64,000 nucleotides of DNA from Euglena gracilis (Eukaryota; Euglenida; Euglenophyceae; Euglenales): positions 71,018,150 to 71,082,149 of the forward strand of contig CP154954.1 in assembly GCA_039621445.1 (NCBI GenBank). The letters run 5' to 3'. Both the position numbers and the translations under genes were made by a program. The notes under the pieces are model-generated. The model saw nothing but the letters and a program-made list of their open reading frames with translations. It made no database searches and was not told where the DNA came from. Shown piece after piece: positions 22,403-33,904 of this stretch (position 1 is the stretch's first letter; each line of letters begins with the position of its first letter).

Positions 22403-22523
22403 GCGTCCATTGAGACTTCACCTGGACCTGTTGGGAAAATAACAGCCACTAGCTCAATGGCAAACCCATTAAAAAAAAAGGAAAAATCTGCTTAACCGCT
22501 ACGTGCCAATGCAGGGCTGATAC

Positions 22524-22623
22524 CCCTCCCCCGGGCAGCGGGCGGCAGGTGCAGGCGGACGCTGGCGGCGGCCAGCAGCAGAGAGGCGTGGCTGCCGGCG
22601 AGACACGTGAAGACCGCACCGAG
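22524..22623 (-). CDS. Membrane-helix exon
   Basis: Minus-strand exon of 33 codons plus one base: acceptor CTCTGCTTCCAG, then LGAVFTCLAGSHASLLLAAA, SVRLHLPPAARGR and a GTATCA donor. Good splice signals, high GC and a clear hydrophobic helix make this one of the better exons of the membrane group. Function unknown. Confidence 0.5.
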
Positions 22624-22639
22624 CTGGAAGCAGAGGTGC

Positions 22640-23690
22640 TTTTTTTTTAAGGACCCGGGGCTTTGGGGGGCTGGGGGGACCCACTTTTGGGTCGGTCAAT
22701 TTTGGGTCTAAAAAATTTATTAGAAAATACAGCAAACCCCTGCCTCTGACGGGTGCCTGCTCGACCCAATCCCCCCCCACCCAGGACCCAGGGGGGCTTG
22801 GCCAGGATCCCCCCCCTCCCGGGTCACGTAATTTAAAAAAAAAATCACAAAAAACCAAAAAAAAAGCTTCAAAAAATAAGTAAAGAAAAGAAATAAATAA
22901 AAAAATAAGAAATAAGAAAAAACTTAATTAAAAAAAAACCTCTGGCTGGAAGAAGATGCTCCATTGTGGGTCGACGAGCGTCATTGGGGGGGAAGGAGGT
23001 GAGAGGGGGAAAGGAGTGGCTGTGGTGCAGGGGAGAAGCCAAATTGGGTGATTGGGGTACAGCAACAGAAACCTGGTTGGAGAGCATGGGAGTTGTCATT
23101 GAACGCCTACCCTTCGGATCTGTCACAAAAACCAGTGATATATTTAAACCTCGAGTCTGGTTAATATCGAGGGTGCCGAGCGTTTGCCGAAATGGGGCTT
23201 AGACTTGATTGGGAACAATAACACTGAAAAAGCGAAACACCAAAACGTGAAAGAAAAGGCCACGTCCAGCCAGCCGGCTTACCGTTGCAAATCTACCCCT
23301 CCCCGTCTCCCATTCCCAGTGGAAGTTGAGCCTGGGTGGCAGGCTCTGTTTCTGTGAACCTTCTAGAGCGACAAGTCAGCCGGTACAGCCAAGGTGACAG
23401 CTTCTTGGGGTACGCTACTCAACTTCTGACCACCCCCCTTGTCCAGGAACCGGAAATATGGGTAAGAACCAGGGTGGAGCTTAATTTTCCAAAATGTGGG
23501 TAAGAACCGGGGGGGGGGGGGCATAAACAAGGGGAAAATTTTGACTGCAAAAAAAATCCAGCGCTTCGAACCAATTCCCCTTATTTTCGTGGGTCACTGT
23601 TGAACCCACAGGCATTTGGATGCAAAGGTTAAAAATATCTCACAGAAGCAGGCTTCAGAAGATTCAAAAAATTCAACTTCTCTTACAATT
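22640..23690. other. Intron-like, A-rich and G-run sequence
   Basis: Includes an A-rich stretch at 22836-22940 and a G run at 23507. No supported exon. Confidence 0.4.
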
Positions 23691-23754
23691 CACACAAAAT
23701 AAGCCTCCCCAAGTAGATGACCTTGAAAAGGGTGGGTAAGAAGGGGGTGCTTAG

Positions 23755-23930
23755 AAAAGGGGGGGGGTAATGCCAAATCCTCAGTGGCCATGCTAAGGAA
23801 GACAATGATGTCAGCTTTAGTGCTCTGAAGCTGGTTCTGGTAGCTAAAGAACAAGCACAGGGGTTGTTTGGGAAAGGCAGGCACAGGAGCTGCATCGTCG
23901 TCGCAAACGAGAGGTTGGCAGACGTTCCGC
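23755..23930 (-). CDS. Possible exon
   Basis: The minus strand reads CLFFSYQNQLQSTKADIIVF, then LSMATEDLALPPP, after a Cys/Pro-rich stretch. Two frames are open; splice sites were not settled. Confidence 0.25.
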
Positions 23931-24294
23931 TGGGGAAGCGCCGCTTTATGAAAACAGACCTGCATTTAGTGTGGGTGTTTTCCCCAGTGATTTTCGCTGA
24001 TTTCAAACCCACTTTCTCGGGGGGCGAGCCCCGACGGCACCATCAAGTTTTGGTGACCCGTGAACTGGGGAATGGTTGCAGGGATGGCGTCCCACACCAA
24101 ATGCCCGGGAAAGTGACTGCGGAGCTGTGGTGGCCGACCGCCGCATGGAGAGGAGGAAGGCAACGGGGCTGAGTGCCTCTTGGCAACCCTCAGCCGGGCC
24201 CCGAAGGACCCATAACCCAGTGGCGCCCCCGCCACCTCCAAGGCGCCTCGCATTTGTGCCGGGAAAGAACGGACCCCCGAAAAAAAAAATATTA

Positions 24295-24430
24295 CATTAC
24301 ATATTAATATGCATACTACATACATAATACATATACTACATACATACATACACTACTATACATATATATACTACATACTACATACATATACTACTACTTA
24401 CATAATACATAATACATATTACATTACACC
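24295..24430. repeat. TACATA/CATATA microsatellite
   Basis: Degenerate TACATACATA and ATACTACATA runs. Confidence 0.85.
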
Positions 24431-24532
24431 ATTACACCAGGCAAATCAGCCACGAAATGCGGCGGTGGCACCCGGCGGACCAGGGCGGCCCTGAAAAAAA
24501 AAAAAAAAAAAACGCGTTCAACTAGAAATCCA

Positions 24533-24605
24533 CAGGGAAAACGGAGGTGAAGTCGAAGTTTCTCAGGAAAGACAGGTCCACGTCGAGAGGGAAAAGTACC
24601 CTTGG
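24533..24605 (-). CDS. Possible exon with DLSFLRNFDFTSVFPVDF
   Basis: The minus strand encodes PLDVDLSFLRNFDFTSVFPV, then DF and a TAG; CCT|GTGGAT is a possible donor. The sequence resembles the loop before membrane helices in large protist membrane proteins, but this is only an impression. Confidence 0.3.
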
Positions 24606-24958
24606 ACCTGGCCACACCAGCAAACACATCAAGAAAATGTGTTTTTTTGCCATTTTTAACTTTCGACGACGTTCGAGTCCGAATCCGGCCCTTGAACTGC
24701 CCTGGGGTCCAAGGAAGACTTCGAAGGGGAGGCCTTCCAGGAAAAGGAGAGGAAAACCTGGCCTCTCATGCAGGGCCCCGGGGCTGGCACCTCCGCTGCT
24801 TGCGGAGAAATGGGCGATGGCACACGAAGTATGCCCCGGCTGCCCGCCTCCGCCGGCCTGCGCCATATCCTGGAGTGGTCCGGCGAGCAGCGGGGCCAGG
24901 AGGGCGGCGCTTCGTGTGCGGCGCTTCGTGTGCGGTCTAAAGAGTGCCTTTGAGGCCA

Positions 24959-25214
24959 AGGGTTTTTTTTTAGACCGTCCCACCCACCCACAAACTCCCG
25001 GGGACCCACAAACTTTTCCCCGAAAACGACCAAAAAAAATCGCGAAAATGCTATATTTTTTTTTAAAAAACAGCACTTTTTTCAAAAAAAATTGGCAACT
25101 TCGGCGCCGATAAGTATATACCGCCCCTCCCCCCCCCCCCCCGAGGACTCGGCCGGACCCACGCACCCTACCCCCCCCCAACTCCCCCAGTGGTCCAAGA
25201 TTAAAAAAAACCCT
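24959..25214. mobile_element. TTTTTTAGACC TIR element
   Basis: GGGTTTTTTTTTAGACCG at the left pairs with GGTCCAAGATTAAAAAAAAC at the right. Internal CGGCGCCGATAAGTATATACC matches the element at 31609-31915. About 256 bp. Confidence 0.65.
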
Positions 25215-25216
25215 GT

Positions 25217-25456
25217 TTGGGGCTTTTTAGACCTTTGAGGCCGTGCAGCGCTGGTCCTCCTGTGCCCTTCCCTTCGTTCAAAGTCATCATTTCCGTCACA
25301 GTCCCTCTGGCTGGCATTCCCGCTCAACCCCGGGTTCGAGACCGACCGTCCCCATCGCCTTCGGCGGCATCGCAGCCTCCGCGGCCAAGCGTCCGCCATA
25401 CTACCAGCGAGCACCACGGTCAGCGGTGGGCCTTGCTCTGGAGCAGTCAGTGCAGG
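25217..25456 (+). CDS. Possible GC-rich exon, strand uncertain
   Basis: The plus strand reads PIAFGGIAASAAKRPPYYQR, then APRSAVGLALEQSVQ, up to a good CAG|GTGAGG donor. Other frames on both strands are also open. If real, it is on the opposite strand to the membrane exons. Confidence 0.25.
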
Positions 25457-25659
25457 TGAGGGGGAGGGGAAGCAACGGGCTGGGTGGGGGAAGTTCCAGA
25501 ACTCCAAAGTCTGACGCAAAAAAAAGAACATACACGACATGGGCTTTATCCGGTGCTAAATGAACAAACGTTCACAAAAGTTCAAGGCTTGTTGTTGAAA
25601 AACCTTTCAGGCTCCGACCTCAGGGAGCGTTGATTATGGAGACGCGATGCGGGTTACTC

Positions 25660-26400
25660 TCGGTGATTTTGTAAAAAGAGCAGTCAATTTTATTTTGGCT
25701 GAGGGGCAAGGGGCTTGAAACTATTTGGACACTGAGCAGCAGTTCATGTGGGTATGATCAGTGGCTTTAATTTTGGGAGGAAAGAGGCATGCCAATGAGT
25801 TTGATGTGTGCTCGTCCGTGGTCCCTTTGGAAAAAATACTTCATCCATGACACCACATTGCTCTGCACCTCCAAGACCACATCCGCCCAAAAAAAAAATG
25901 TGGCCAAAACCCAGTCATCATTTAATGTGATATTAGGAAAATTTGATTTCCGACCTTTACGTGCCACAGTATATTCTGCGAAAAACCGCACGCCACATGG
26001 CTTTAAAGCAATTTGCAAAAGGCACTTCTCGAGGTTGTGAAACGTTGTACACCTGTTATGTGCCTGTTGTATGCCCCAGCCTCAATTTGAAGGGTTGATT
26101 GAAACCACAAAAAAAGGATGCCAGGGGTAAATACAAAAATGGGAGAGAAGGTTTTCCTGTGCACATTCCATCCATAACGGTGTGCTGCTTTTGAGAACAA
26201 AATTGGAGGTCTGGTTGGCAAATGGGTAAATGGGACTGCCGCAATACATTGCCGCAATCACCCCGAACGGCATTGGGTAACGGCTTGTCATGGGGCGGAG
26301 GGCAATCAGGCAGGGAAATGCAGACAACAGTTTACAACAAGAGAGGAGGGCATTGAGGCTTGCATGCCATGTCCCTCTTTCAGGATGAATGCGGTGAGGA
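25660..26400. repeat. Tandem duplication, copy A
   Basis: About 740 bp matching 26860-27945 in order: GAGCAGTC, GGGGCAAGG-TTGAAA, AAAGAGGCATGCCA, ATTTCATCCAT, GTGAAACGTTGTACACCTG, GTGTGCTGCTTTTGAGAACA, CAACAGTTTACAACAAGA. The offset is about 1200 bp before the insertion in copy B. No exon recognised. Confidence 0.85.
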
Positions 26401-26599
26401 GGACAAAAGTAGAGGAAAATACAAAAATCCCACAAATGTTCCAGAAAATGCCCAGTGCGTTGCCGCTACCTTTCTGTTTTGAATTAATGTACACAGCGCA
26501 TCAAACATGTAAGCAAAATGGAGACGGTACGGGGAGGATCCACCACGGTCCAGCTACCCTTTCAGGAAATCCAGACATGGGAAAGAGTGTTCATCGATG

Positions 26600-26700
26600 A
26601 GCACAAGCTCCAGCTACTTGGGCGGCACCTTGCTCACAGATTTTCAGCCGGAGAATGGGAGCAAACTCTTACAGGGCATCCCTGCCGGAGGGAGGCCTAT
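26600..26700 (+). repeat. CTTGGGCGGCACCTTGC dispersed repeat
   Basis: ACTTGGGCGGCACCTTGCTC plus TTTTCAGCC-GAGA-TGG is repeated at 30640-30720. Shared non-coding repeat or exon relic. Confidence 0.5.
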
Positions 26701-26859
26701 GCAATGCTTGGGATCAGTTGCCAAAAAACAACAACCAAAAAACAAAGAGGAAAATAAGTAGGGGATAAATAGGCACTGTGTTTGAGCCAGCATTCAAATC
26801 CTGAATTCCAGGAGGAATTTATGGGTAGTTCACAAGGGTGACGCATGGGATGTTGTTTC

Positions 26860-27945
26860 CCCTTGAAAAGAGCAGTCGAAAAATTTGTTGGCTGGGGGCA
26901 AGGATCTTGAAAGTATTTGCACATTGAGCAGCGGTTCAAGCACTTATGTTCAGCGGCTTTATAATTTTTTTTGGTGGGAAAGAGGCATGCCAGTGAAATT
27001 GATGTGTCCTCTTCTGTGGTCTCTTTTGCAAAAATAAAATTATTTCATCCATCATCCATGCTCTACACCTCCAAACAGTGCCATCCAAGGGCCGTCCGAG
27101 AAAAAAAAGGTGCCCCAAAACCATTACACCATTTGATGTGATATCAGGAAGAAGACTTTTATTTCCCACTGCATGTTTTGCGAGAAGCCATGCACCATAT
27201 GCACCATAAAAGCATTTTGCAAAAAAGCAGTTCTCAAAGTTGTGAAACGTTGTACACCTGCTGCATGCCTGTATGTCCCAGCTTCAACTGAAGGGTTAGT
27301 CAGGGTATAAAGTCAGGGGGGTCTGGTTTTGGTCCCCCTCCGAAAGGGGAGTCAGACCCCCCCCCCTGTGCAAAAAAAAACTGCACCAGAAAAATATCTG
27401 GCCCTGTAAAAGGCCCAAAAATCGTGATTTTGCGCCATTTTTGTGAAACATCGGTCAAAACATACACCCAAAATTTTCATCTTCCCTACACAAAGCGCCG
27501 GATTTTTTTCTGGTTCCCAGACCCCCCAGTCTGAAGGGGGGAGGGGGGGTCTGGAGCCTCTCTGGGGGGGGGGGGGTGAAATACGCTGGGGTTGATTGAA
27601 ATCACCGCAAAGTGCATAAAAAAAGCTTGTCAGGGCTGGAAGGAAGGGGGAAAACACACAGAGATATTGCATTCGCAAAAGTGGGAGAGACAAGGTTTTG
27701 TTGTGCACACTCTTGTCCATAGCAGTGTGCTGCTTTTGAGAACAAAGTTGGAGGCCTGGTTGGGCAAATGGGTAAATTGTTGCAATACATTGCCACCACA
27801 ATGACCCCAGATGCAAATGGCATTGGGCAGCAGTTTTATATGGGATGGAGCAGGCAGGGAAAAGCATGCAACAGTTTACAACAAGAAGGGTAGGCATTGG
27901 AGCTTGCACACCATGTCTCTTTACCAGGATAAATGAGGTAAGAAG
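26860..27945. repeat. Tandem duplication, copy B (interrupted)
   Basis: Counterpart of 25660-26400, split by the insertion at 27301-27590. Divergence of very roughly 20-25% by eye suggests an old duplication. Confidence 0.85.
27301..27590. mobile_element. Insertion in copy B of the duplication
   Basis: Copy A shows the uninterrupted site, GAAGGGTTGATTGAAA. Copy B has GGGTTAGT before and GGTTGATT after the extra 290 bp, consistent with a target duplication of 7-8 bp that has since changed. Roughly complementary ends (CAGGGTATAAAGTCAGGGGG against CCCAGCGTATTTCACCCCCC) and internal GGGGTCTGG repeats. Confidence 0.7.
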
Positions 27946-28099
27946 TGGTATATCAGAGGATAAATCGGTACCAAACCCCCTGTGGGGCAGTTGGATCAGC
28001 CAAGTTGACGAGTACAGAGGGATGACTCCCATCAGGTCAGGATGGTGACATGCTCAGAGGGGGGAGGGTAGGTCTGTGACTATGTCAACTTCCTGGGCG

Positions 28100-28970
28100 G
28101 AGGGGGGAGGGTAGGTCTGTGGGCTTGAGGGGGGGGGGGGTTCCACGTACCACACTGTTTTGCTGGGTTTTGCCAGACAAAACCAATTTATTTTTTTAGC
28201 ATCCCAAAAACAGTGACAACAGGAGAAGTGGTGCATTTGGAGGCAGTGGGTGACTACACCCTCCGATATGTTTGGTCTCACAAGAACAATAACTTTTAAG
28301 AGGGTATTGTGGAATGATCCACCCAAACAAAGAACTCCCCCCCCAAAAAAACTCCGTTATGAGCCATTTTTTAACCATGTTATTTGTCTGTTTCCCTGCC
28401 TTCTGGCCCAAACCAAGAAATAAGAAAGATGAAAAAATGCTTCCTGAGGAACCACACAATCGTCAGCCAAACTTTATCCCTGAGGAGGAGGGGCGTGAAG
28501 CAGGGTTAAACCTTGGGTCCCAGCTCCAACGTCGGCTCAGAGCTCGATAATTGGAAAACCATCTGAGAAGGAGGAACGATGAAAAAGAGATCGATGGGCG
28601 AGACTGAGAGACTGAGTCCAGGGCGTGGTAGGGTCCGGGTGCTGGGGCCCAGTACGATAGGGGTTTACAGGAGGCTCACGGGCAGGGTTTCGCTAAACAA
28701 CCACACAGCTTGCATGCTGGAAACTTTGGAGTCGGGGGAAAAGGTTCAACATCAGTCCCAATTAACAGGCACCTATCCAAGAAAAGTTTGAAGATTTTCA
28801 TTTTTTTTAAAAAAGGCAATTTCCAAAATTTTCCATAATTTCGAGCATTTTTTTTTGGCTTCTGGCTGCAGATTTGTGAAAAGAATTGCTTGTCCAGAAT
28901 TTATTTTTGTCAGTAGAAGCCGAAAACGTGAACTGTTTCCCTTTGACCCAGGCCTGCCCAGGAAACTGTC
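28100..28970. other. Intron-like, no gene seen
   Basis: G runs near 28040-28140 and ordinary mixed sequence after. No supported exon. Confidence 0.4.
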
Positions 28971-28977
28971 CTCTACC

Positions 28978-29383
28978 CCAGGGTTCAATACAAGAGCAGG
29001 TGAGGGGGGGGGGTCCGGACCCCTGCGGGCCAGGAGGGGGGGGGGACACCCCCCACCTAAACAGTGGCGCGGTCTGGGTGACCGATTTTCGGCCCAGCGT
29101 GAAGCACCGGGCCAAAAATTTGACATGCAGCGAAATCAAAGCGCAAGTCGCACATAGTGTTTTTTCATCAGGTCAATGGCAGAAGATTACCAAAAACTCC
29201 GGCGCAAAGCGCCGGAGGAAAAAATTGACCTTTTGGGGGGGGGGGTCCCGGGTACCCCCCCCCCGGGGTCGGTCCAGACCCCCCTGGCAGGTGGGGGGTG
29301 GTCCGGACCCCCCCCCCTGCGGGCCAGGAGGGGGACCCCCCCACCTAAACCATGTACGCCCTCCTTATATCGAACCCTGTTCT
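28978..29383. mobile_element. AGGGTTCGATATAAGG TIR family, copy 1
   Basis: CCAGGGTTCAATACAAGAGC at the left and the complementary arm CCTTATATCGAACCCTG at the right. Inside are GGTCCGGACCCC blocks, CCTGCGGGCCAGGAGGGG twice and the hairpin CCGGCGCAAAGCGCCGG at 29200-29216. Relatives at 43827 and 60117; part of the interior also matches 37360-37470. Confidence 0.65.
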
Positions 29384-29399
29384 ACCCCTCTTACCCGCT

Positions 29400-30145
29400 A
29401 ACCTGTGCGTGTCGGGGCCTGTCTCCCCCCTGTACTTGCCACTTGGAGACAGTTTGCCAGGGGGGGGGGGGTGGTGGGTATCCTCGTGATCCATCATTCC
29501 TTCTGTCTTTCTCCTTTGCACCCCCCCCTGCTTCTTCTCTCTTTGGCTCCACAATTCAAACATATCTGCATGCGAAACGGATGCATTTGCCCCCCCCCTC
29601 TCAACCGCGGGAGTCAACGTGGAACCGCCCTCACCTCACTCCAGCCCAGCTTTCCAAACAGACTCCTTCTCCTTTGGAATTGGCAAACGGGGCACAGGAC
29701 TGGAAAAGCCCAGATGATGCAGCATGCCCCAACCTGGGGGAGGGTGGATGGTTTTGGGCCAGAGATTTTTTGATTGTTGACCTGGGGAATGAGGGAGATG
29801 TCGAACTGAATGGTTGACCCCAGAGGGGTGGGGGCTTCCTCAATTTTCAGAGCAAAGCACCGAAAAAAAATTTTGGCCCCAAAGTTGACGAAGCGTTTTT
29901 TTGGGGGGGGTTCATGGCCCAACATTTTTCTTCTGAGAAATTTTTCACTGTTGTAAATCCTTTCTGTCCAGAATTCCTCTCTGGGTATGAATTAAGATTT
30001 GTGAGCTTCCCATGGTTTTGATCCAGTGTTCATGAATTTTGCATGCTTTTTTGACTGTACATTTTTTATTATTGAGTACGAGAAGGTTTGCACACATTAT
30101 CATACAGTTTTCGGGACAAAAATGACGCAAAATTGTGATTTTGAG
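29400..30145. other. Intron-like, no supported exon
   Basis: 29739-29905 resembles 35420-35600 in reverse order of detail (GGGTGGATGGTTTGGGCC, GATTTTTTGA-TGTTGACC, GATGTCGAACTGAAT), so it is another dispersed repeat copy. Confidence 0.5.
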
Positions 30146-30149
30146 ACCC

Positions 30150-30215
30150 CCACCTACACCTTAAAATGGTCCAAAATGGCCTAAAATGGCCTAAAATGGC
30201 CTAAAATGGGGAAAT
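30150..30215 (+). repeat. CCTAAAATGG minisatellite
   Basis: Four near-identical units of CTAAAATGGC at about 12-bp spacing. Confidence 0.8.
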
Positions 30216-30727
30216 TTTGGGGGCCTGACTCTGGGCACAAGGGGCAGGAGACAGGTTCCCAAGAGGACAGATTCGGGTACAGGAGGTCGAGGACAGTTTT
30301 CCTATGGAAGAAGAATTGCCCACTCCAATGAAATTCCATCCAGTGGCTGATTTCATCAGATTATGCCAAACGTCATTCAATCAAAAGGAATTTTTCGTGC
30401 ATAAACCTTTCGAAATATGCAGCACAGAGGGTGTAAAGAAAAAACACGGTGAAATAAAGATAATGCAAAAAAAAAAGCTGCAAAACAATGCAAAATACAA
30501 CAAATGCAAAATATGTACAAAACCTTGGAGAACCCAGAAAAATAAATCCCATAAAATTCAAGCAAACTGGGGAAAATGCTCAATAACCAATGTGTTGCCC
30601 ACTGCAATGCTCCTTTGAACCACACAGAGGGCGTTACTTGGTAACTTGGGCGGCACCTTGCCCGCAGGTTTTCAGCCTGAGACTGGCATAACGCTGAAAT
30701 GGCACCCCCTGCAGGAGGGGGGATGCC

Positions 30728-30828
30728 GACGCGTGGTGTGCGGCACACCGTGTGGTACACTGTGCACACCGTGTGCCACACGTGCACACCGTGTGGCACA
30801 CCGTGCAGCACGCCGTGCACACCTTTCG
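30728..30828. repeat. GCACACCGTGTG palindromic minisatellite
   Basis: Repeated CACACCGTG and its near complement CACGGTGTG, able to fold into several hairpins. Contains no exon. Confidence 0.8.
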
Positions 30829-31379
30829 ATCAAATTCGAATCAAAAAAAATGAAATTCAACTTTTATTTGTCTCAAACCACACTATTTGCTATGTTTTTT
30901 TGTAAGTTTTCAACAATTTCACACTTCAAAAGAGCAAAATACTTCAAATTTTTCGCCTGAATTCTACTGTTCAAACACAATGTACAATTCCAATAATTCT
31001 TTGTTTGGTGGTGGTCTGATACACATTAAAAAAAACATCAAAATTGCCACCAGAAAATTGTCACCTTTCAAGTCTGCAATTCATTACAACTTAACATACC
31101 AGGCAACAAGTACACCGGTGACAACTTCCCAAGCGAGAAGGTTGGCAGCCTCAGGGGTGGACAGTGGAAATCATCATGTGTCAAATTTCGCCCCCCATAT
31201 ATTTTTTTCAAAGAACTTTTACTGAACAATAAAAACCTGTTAAAAAAGAAAATGCAAAAAAAAGAAGGGGCTCAGAAAAGCGTTTCAGAAAGTTGCTTTC
31301 TGTTTTAAAAAATGTTTACAACATGTTTGGGTAACCTTTTCCATTTTATTCTTTTCACAAACGTATACATACAGTTCTG

Positions 31380-31600
31380 GGTGCCATTCAACCTCCAGAC
31401 CCCCATGCTCACCACCTCTGCCAAGTGGCTCGGAGCAGCCGGCCCATCGAGCATGGGGCAAGGGGCAGGCAAAAAGGCCGAGACCTGCTGGGGCTTTGTC
31501 TGGGGAAAAGCTCACCTGGGGGGCAACGAGACGGGGATGGGGCGAGCGGATGCTGCGTCGGACGCCCTGTTGTGGCCGGTCTCTGCCCTGCGGCAGTGGG
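31380..31600 (-). CDS. Possible exon(s), arrangement unclear
   Basis: The minus strand has a good CCCAG|GTGAGC donor at about 31515 and, further on, a CAGCAG acceptor before VSAFLPAPCPMLDGPAAPSH and LAEVVSMGVWRLNGTQ. These would be only 31 bases apart, too close for two joined exons, so at most one use of each is right. GC-rich codons favour coding. Confidence 0.3.
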
Positions 31601-31608
31601 TCCTCGGC

Positions 31609-31915
31609 AGGGGTTTTTTTAAGACCGGGGGGGGGAGGGGGGGGGGTCCCCCCCCCACCCACCCACCACCTAGAGGGGGGGCCCCCCCCGGGGGGGGAGG
31701 GGGGTGGGGGGGGGGACCCACAAAAAATGGCCGAAAAAATCGCGAAAAGTGCTAAAAATAGAACTTTTTCGGCGCCTGCGGCGCCGAAAAGTATATCCCA
31801 CCCCCCTCCGGGGGGACCCCCCCCCGGGGGGGGGGGAGGGGGTCCGGCGGACCCACCCACCCTATCCCCCCCGCTCCCCCCCCCCCCGGGGGTCCAAACT
31901 TAAAAAAATCCCTGG
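31609..31915. mobile_element. TTTTTTTAAGACC TIR element
   Basis: CAGGGGTTTTTTTAAGACCG at the left pairs with GGTCCAAACTTAAAAAAATC then CCTGG at the right. The interior is almost all C or G runs plus GGCGCCTGCGGCGCC and AAAAGTATATCCC, shared with 24959-25214 and 48315-48580. Confidence 0.7.
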
Positions 31916-32330
31916 TCCTCGGACCGTTGCTGCTTGAGGGGTTGGCAGTTGAAAGAGAAGACCACATAGCATTGCAAAATAATCGAAAAGATGACAAAAA
32001 AAAACAGGGAAACCCCAAAAAGGCAAGCCCAATTCAAAGGTTCCACAAATCCGCATGTTCCACAAAAAACACTTACACAAAAAACACATGGTTTTGAACT
32101 TCCAGCGACCTGCTGCTGATGATGATCAATGACATGCTGAATACATGCCATTTGAGGACAAAAAAGACACGATAAAAATGTGGGAAAAAAGGCACATAAA
32201 ATTTGTGCAATAAGAAATTTTTCAAAGCTACGTTCACTTCTCAAAATGAGGGAAAAAATAGCGGGGGGAATAACCACAAAAAAAGAGAAATTTGAGAAAG
32301 AAGAAAAGGCAGCAGAAATTGAAATGAAAC

Positions 32331-32414
32331 CGTGTTCCCCTCGAATCGGCGCCCCTCCAAAGCTGAACGCGCTGGAGACAGCCCAGGTTGCGACGTCGGC
32401 CACAGAATGCAATG
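32331..32414 (-). CDS. Exon 7 of the in-phase chain downstream of a cyclase-like domain
   Basis: Acceptor CTTCTCCCCTCCAG. The first two bases complete a Pro codon with the last base of the exon at 33024-33093. It encodes LHSVADVATWAVSSAFSFGG then APIRGEH; the CACG|GTTTCA donor is weak. Neutral, Ala/Ser-rich sequence of unknown role. Three frames are open, but the phase set by the upstream exon selects this one. Confidence 0.5.
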
Positions 32415-33023
32415 CTGGAGGGGAGAAGGGCAATAGAATTGTGAGCCAAAGAGGTCGTTAAGAATGTGAGAAGACACCCGGAAGACGCCGCGGGGGAACT
32501 GGCCGGCCCGCAGCAAGGTGGATGATTGGCCTCAACCACATGGACAACAGTGCAGGTGCGGACAAGCGTCGTTTGGGAACACAATGTGTGATGCTGCACC
32601 TCTGGGTGGAACTAGCAGGAACCCACCATCGAGATGGCCGACCGAAGCAAGGTGTTGGACCATTTTTATTTCCTCAAACGATAAGTACGACCACAGGCAT
32701 GGGACGAACAGCATTTAACAGGAACATTGCAATCCTTCTTCAGATCAGTTCATATGAATGGCCGGATTCCGCATGCAGGGCTGGAAGCAGGAAACTTTAA
32801 ATGGAATGCACATGGTCAAATACAATCCAGGTCACAAAAATTCAAATAAAATCATTTTGCAAAAAGATACATTCCCTTCTCTGCGCATACCAACTCCGTG
32901 CATCCTTTCCTCCATTTTTAATAGCACGTTGTAGAAAACAAAAAAAAAACAGACATCCATCTCGCTCAGGGGAAATAGAGAAGGGGATATGTACAAGGTC
33001 TCAAGGATCAGCCTGAAAGCCAC

Positions 33024-33093
33024 GAAGGGCGGCTGCCTCAAACATCGAGGAGGATATCCTCGTGGGGGGGCCCGGAAACATGGCACCGCTGCT
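33024..33093 (-). CDS. Exon 6 of the chain
   Basis: Acceptor GAAGCCTCAG, phase 0, 23 codons plus one base: SSGAMFPGPPTRISSSMFEA then AAL, donor CTTC|GTGGCT. Joins in phase both to the exon at 33445-33484 and to 32331-32414. Ser/Pro-rich, probably a flexible part. Confidence 0.5.
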
Positions 33094-33444
33094 CTGAGGC
33101 TTCCGCATCCCCACCAGATCGAGGGGGGGGGGAAGAGAGCATGGTTTTTAGGACCAGGGGGGGGTCTGCTGCCAGGAATCCGCCTTTGGGGGTCATTTGT
33201 GAAGTCAAGCCCTTGGCATCAAACGAAACCAATCCCCAAACTTCTCCCCTCCCTGAGCGCCATTCTCGTCGAAATTAATGAAGCTGACTGTGATAAAGAG
33301 AAATTGTGGGGGAAACACAAAAAATTGGTTACCAATTCCCACCAGGAGCTTAGAGCACTGCCAACACACCAAACCGGTGCCTTGGTCACCGGGGCCTTTG
33401 GAGGGCCACCCCAGGGCGTCGAGGCTCTTGGTCGGACGGCTCAC

Positions 33445-33484
33445 TTGGTAGGAGGCGGCCTGCGTTGCAATTGCCACGAGGTGG
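33445..33484 (-). CDS. Exon 5 of the chain (40 bp)
   Basis: Acceptor CTCTGCAG; its first base completes the Cys codon left by 34154-34284; it encodes HLVAIATQAASYQ; donor CAA|GTGAGC is close to consensus. Very short, supported by both junction phases. Confidence 0.5.
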
Positions 33485-33689
33485 CTGCAGAGTGTTGGGC
33501 GGCGCTGCCCGTCCGTGCGGCACACCGTTGGTCAGGCGTCAGCAAGTGCCCAGTGTGGCTGAGCACACTGATGAGGTCATCATTCTCATTGCATTCCCAT
33601 GCATTCACAGCCACATGGAACAGAAGGAACGTGTTCTGGGTTCTTTCCAGGAGGTAAATACTACTAAATGCAACAGCCCAAAAAATGGG

Positions 33690-33732
33690 CACACACACAA
33701 ACACAAGCACACACACACACGCGCGCGCGCGC
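33690..33732. repeat. CA/CG microsatellite
   Basis: Short alternating CA then CG run in the intron between 33484 and 34154. Confidence 0.9.
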
Positions 33733-33904
33733 AAACAATTCCCCACAGAGATGATCTGCTCAGCACAAGATGGCTGAAATTGGGGGAAAGAGCTTTAACA
33801 GCACAGTGCAAATACAAACCAAACACAAGAGGTGCAAAAAAATGGTTTTTGAATAAATAAAAAGGCAAAATGTTGAAAAAAGCAAAAATGCAGGTTTATG
33901 TAGG

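Noticed and set aside
24522-25113. Overlapping open frames of 110-220 codons on both strands
   Set aside because: Apart from the short DLSFLRNFDF segment, none shows consistent splice borders; the right part is a TIR element with A and T runs.
33531-33660. Minus-strand frame reading FLLFHVAVNAWECNENDDLI
   Set aside because: Looks coding, but it lies in the intron between two exons that join in phase without it, and no acceptor/donor pair preserves that phase.
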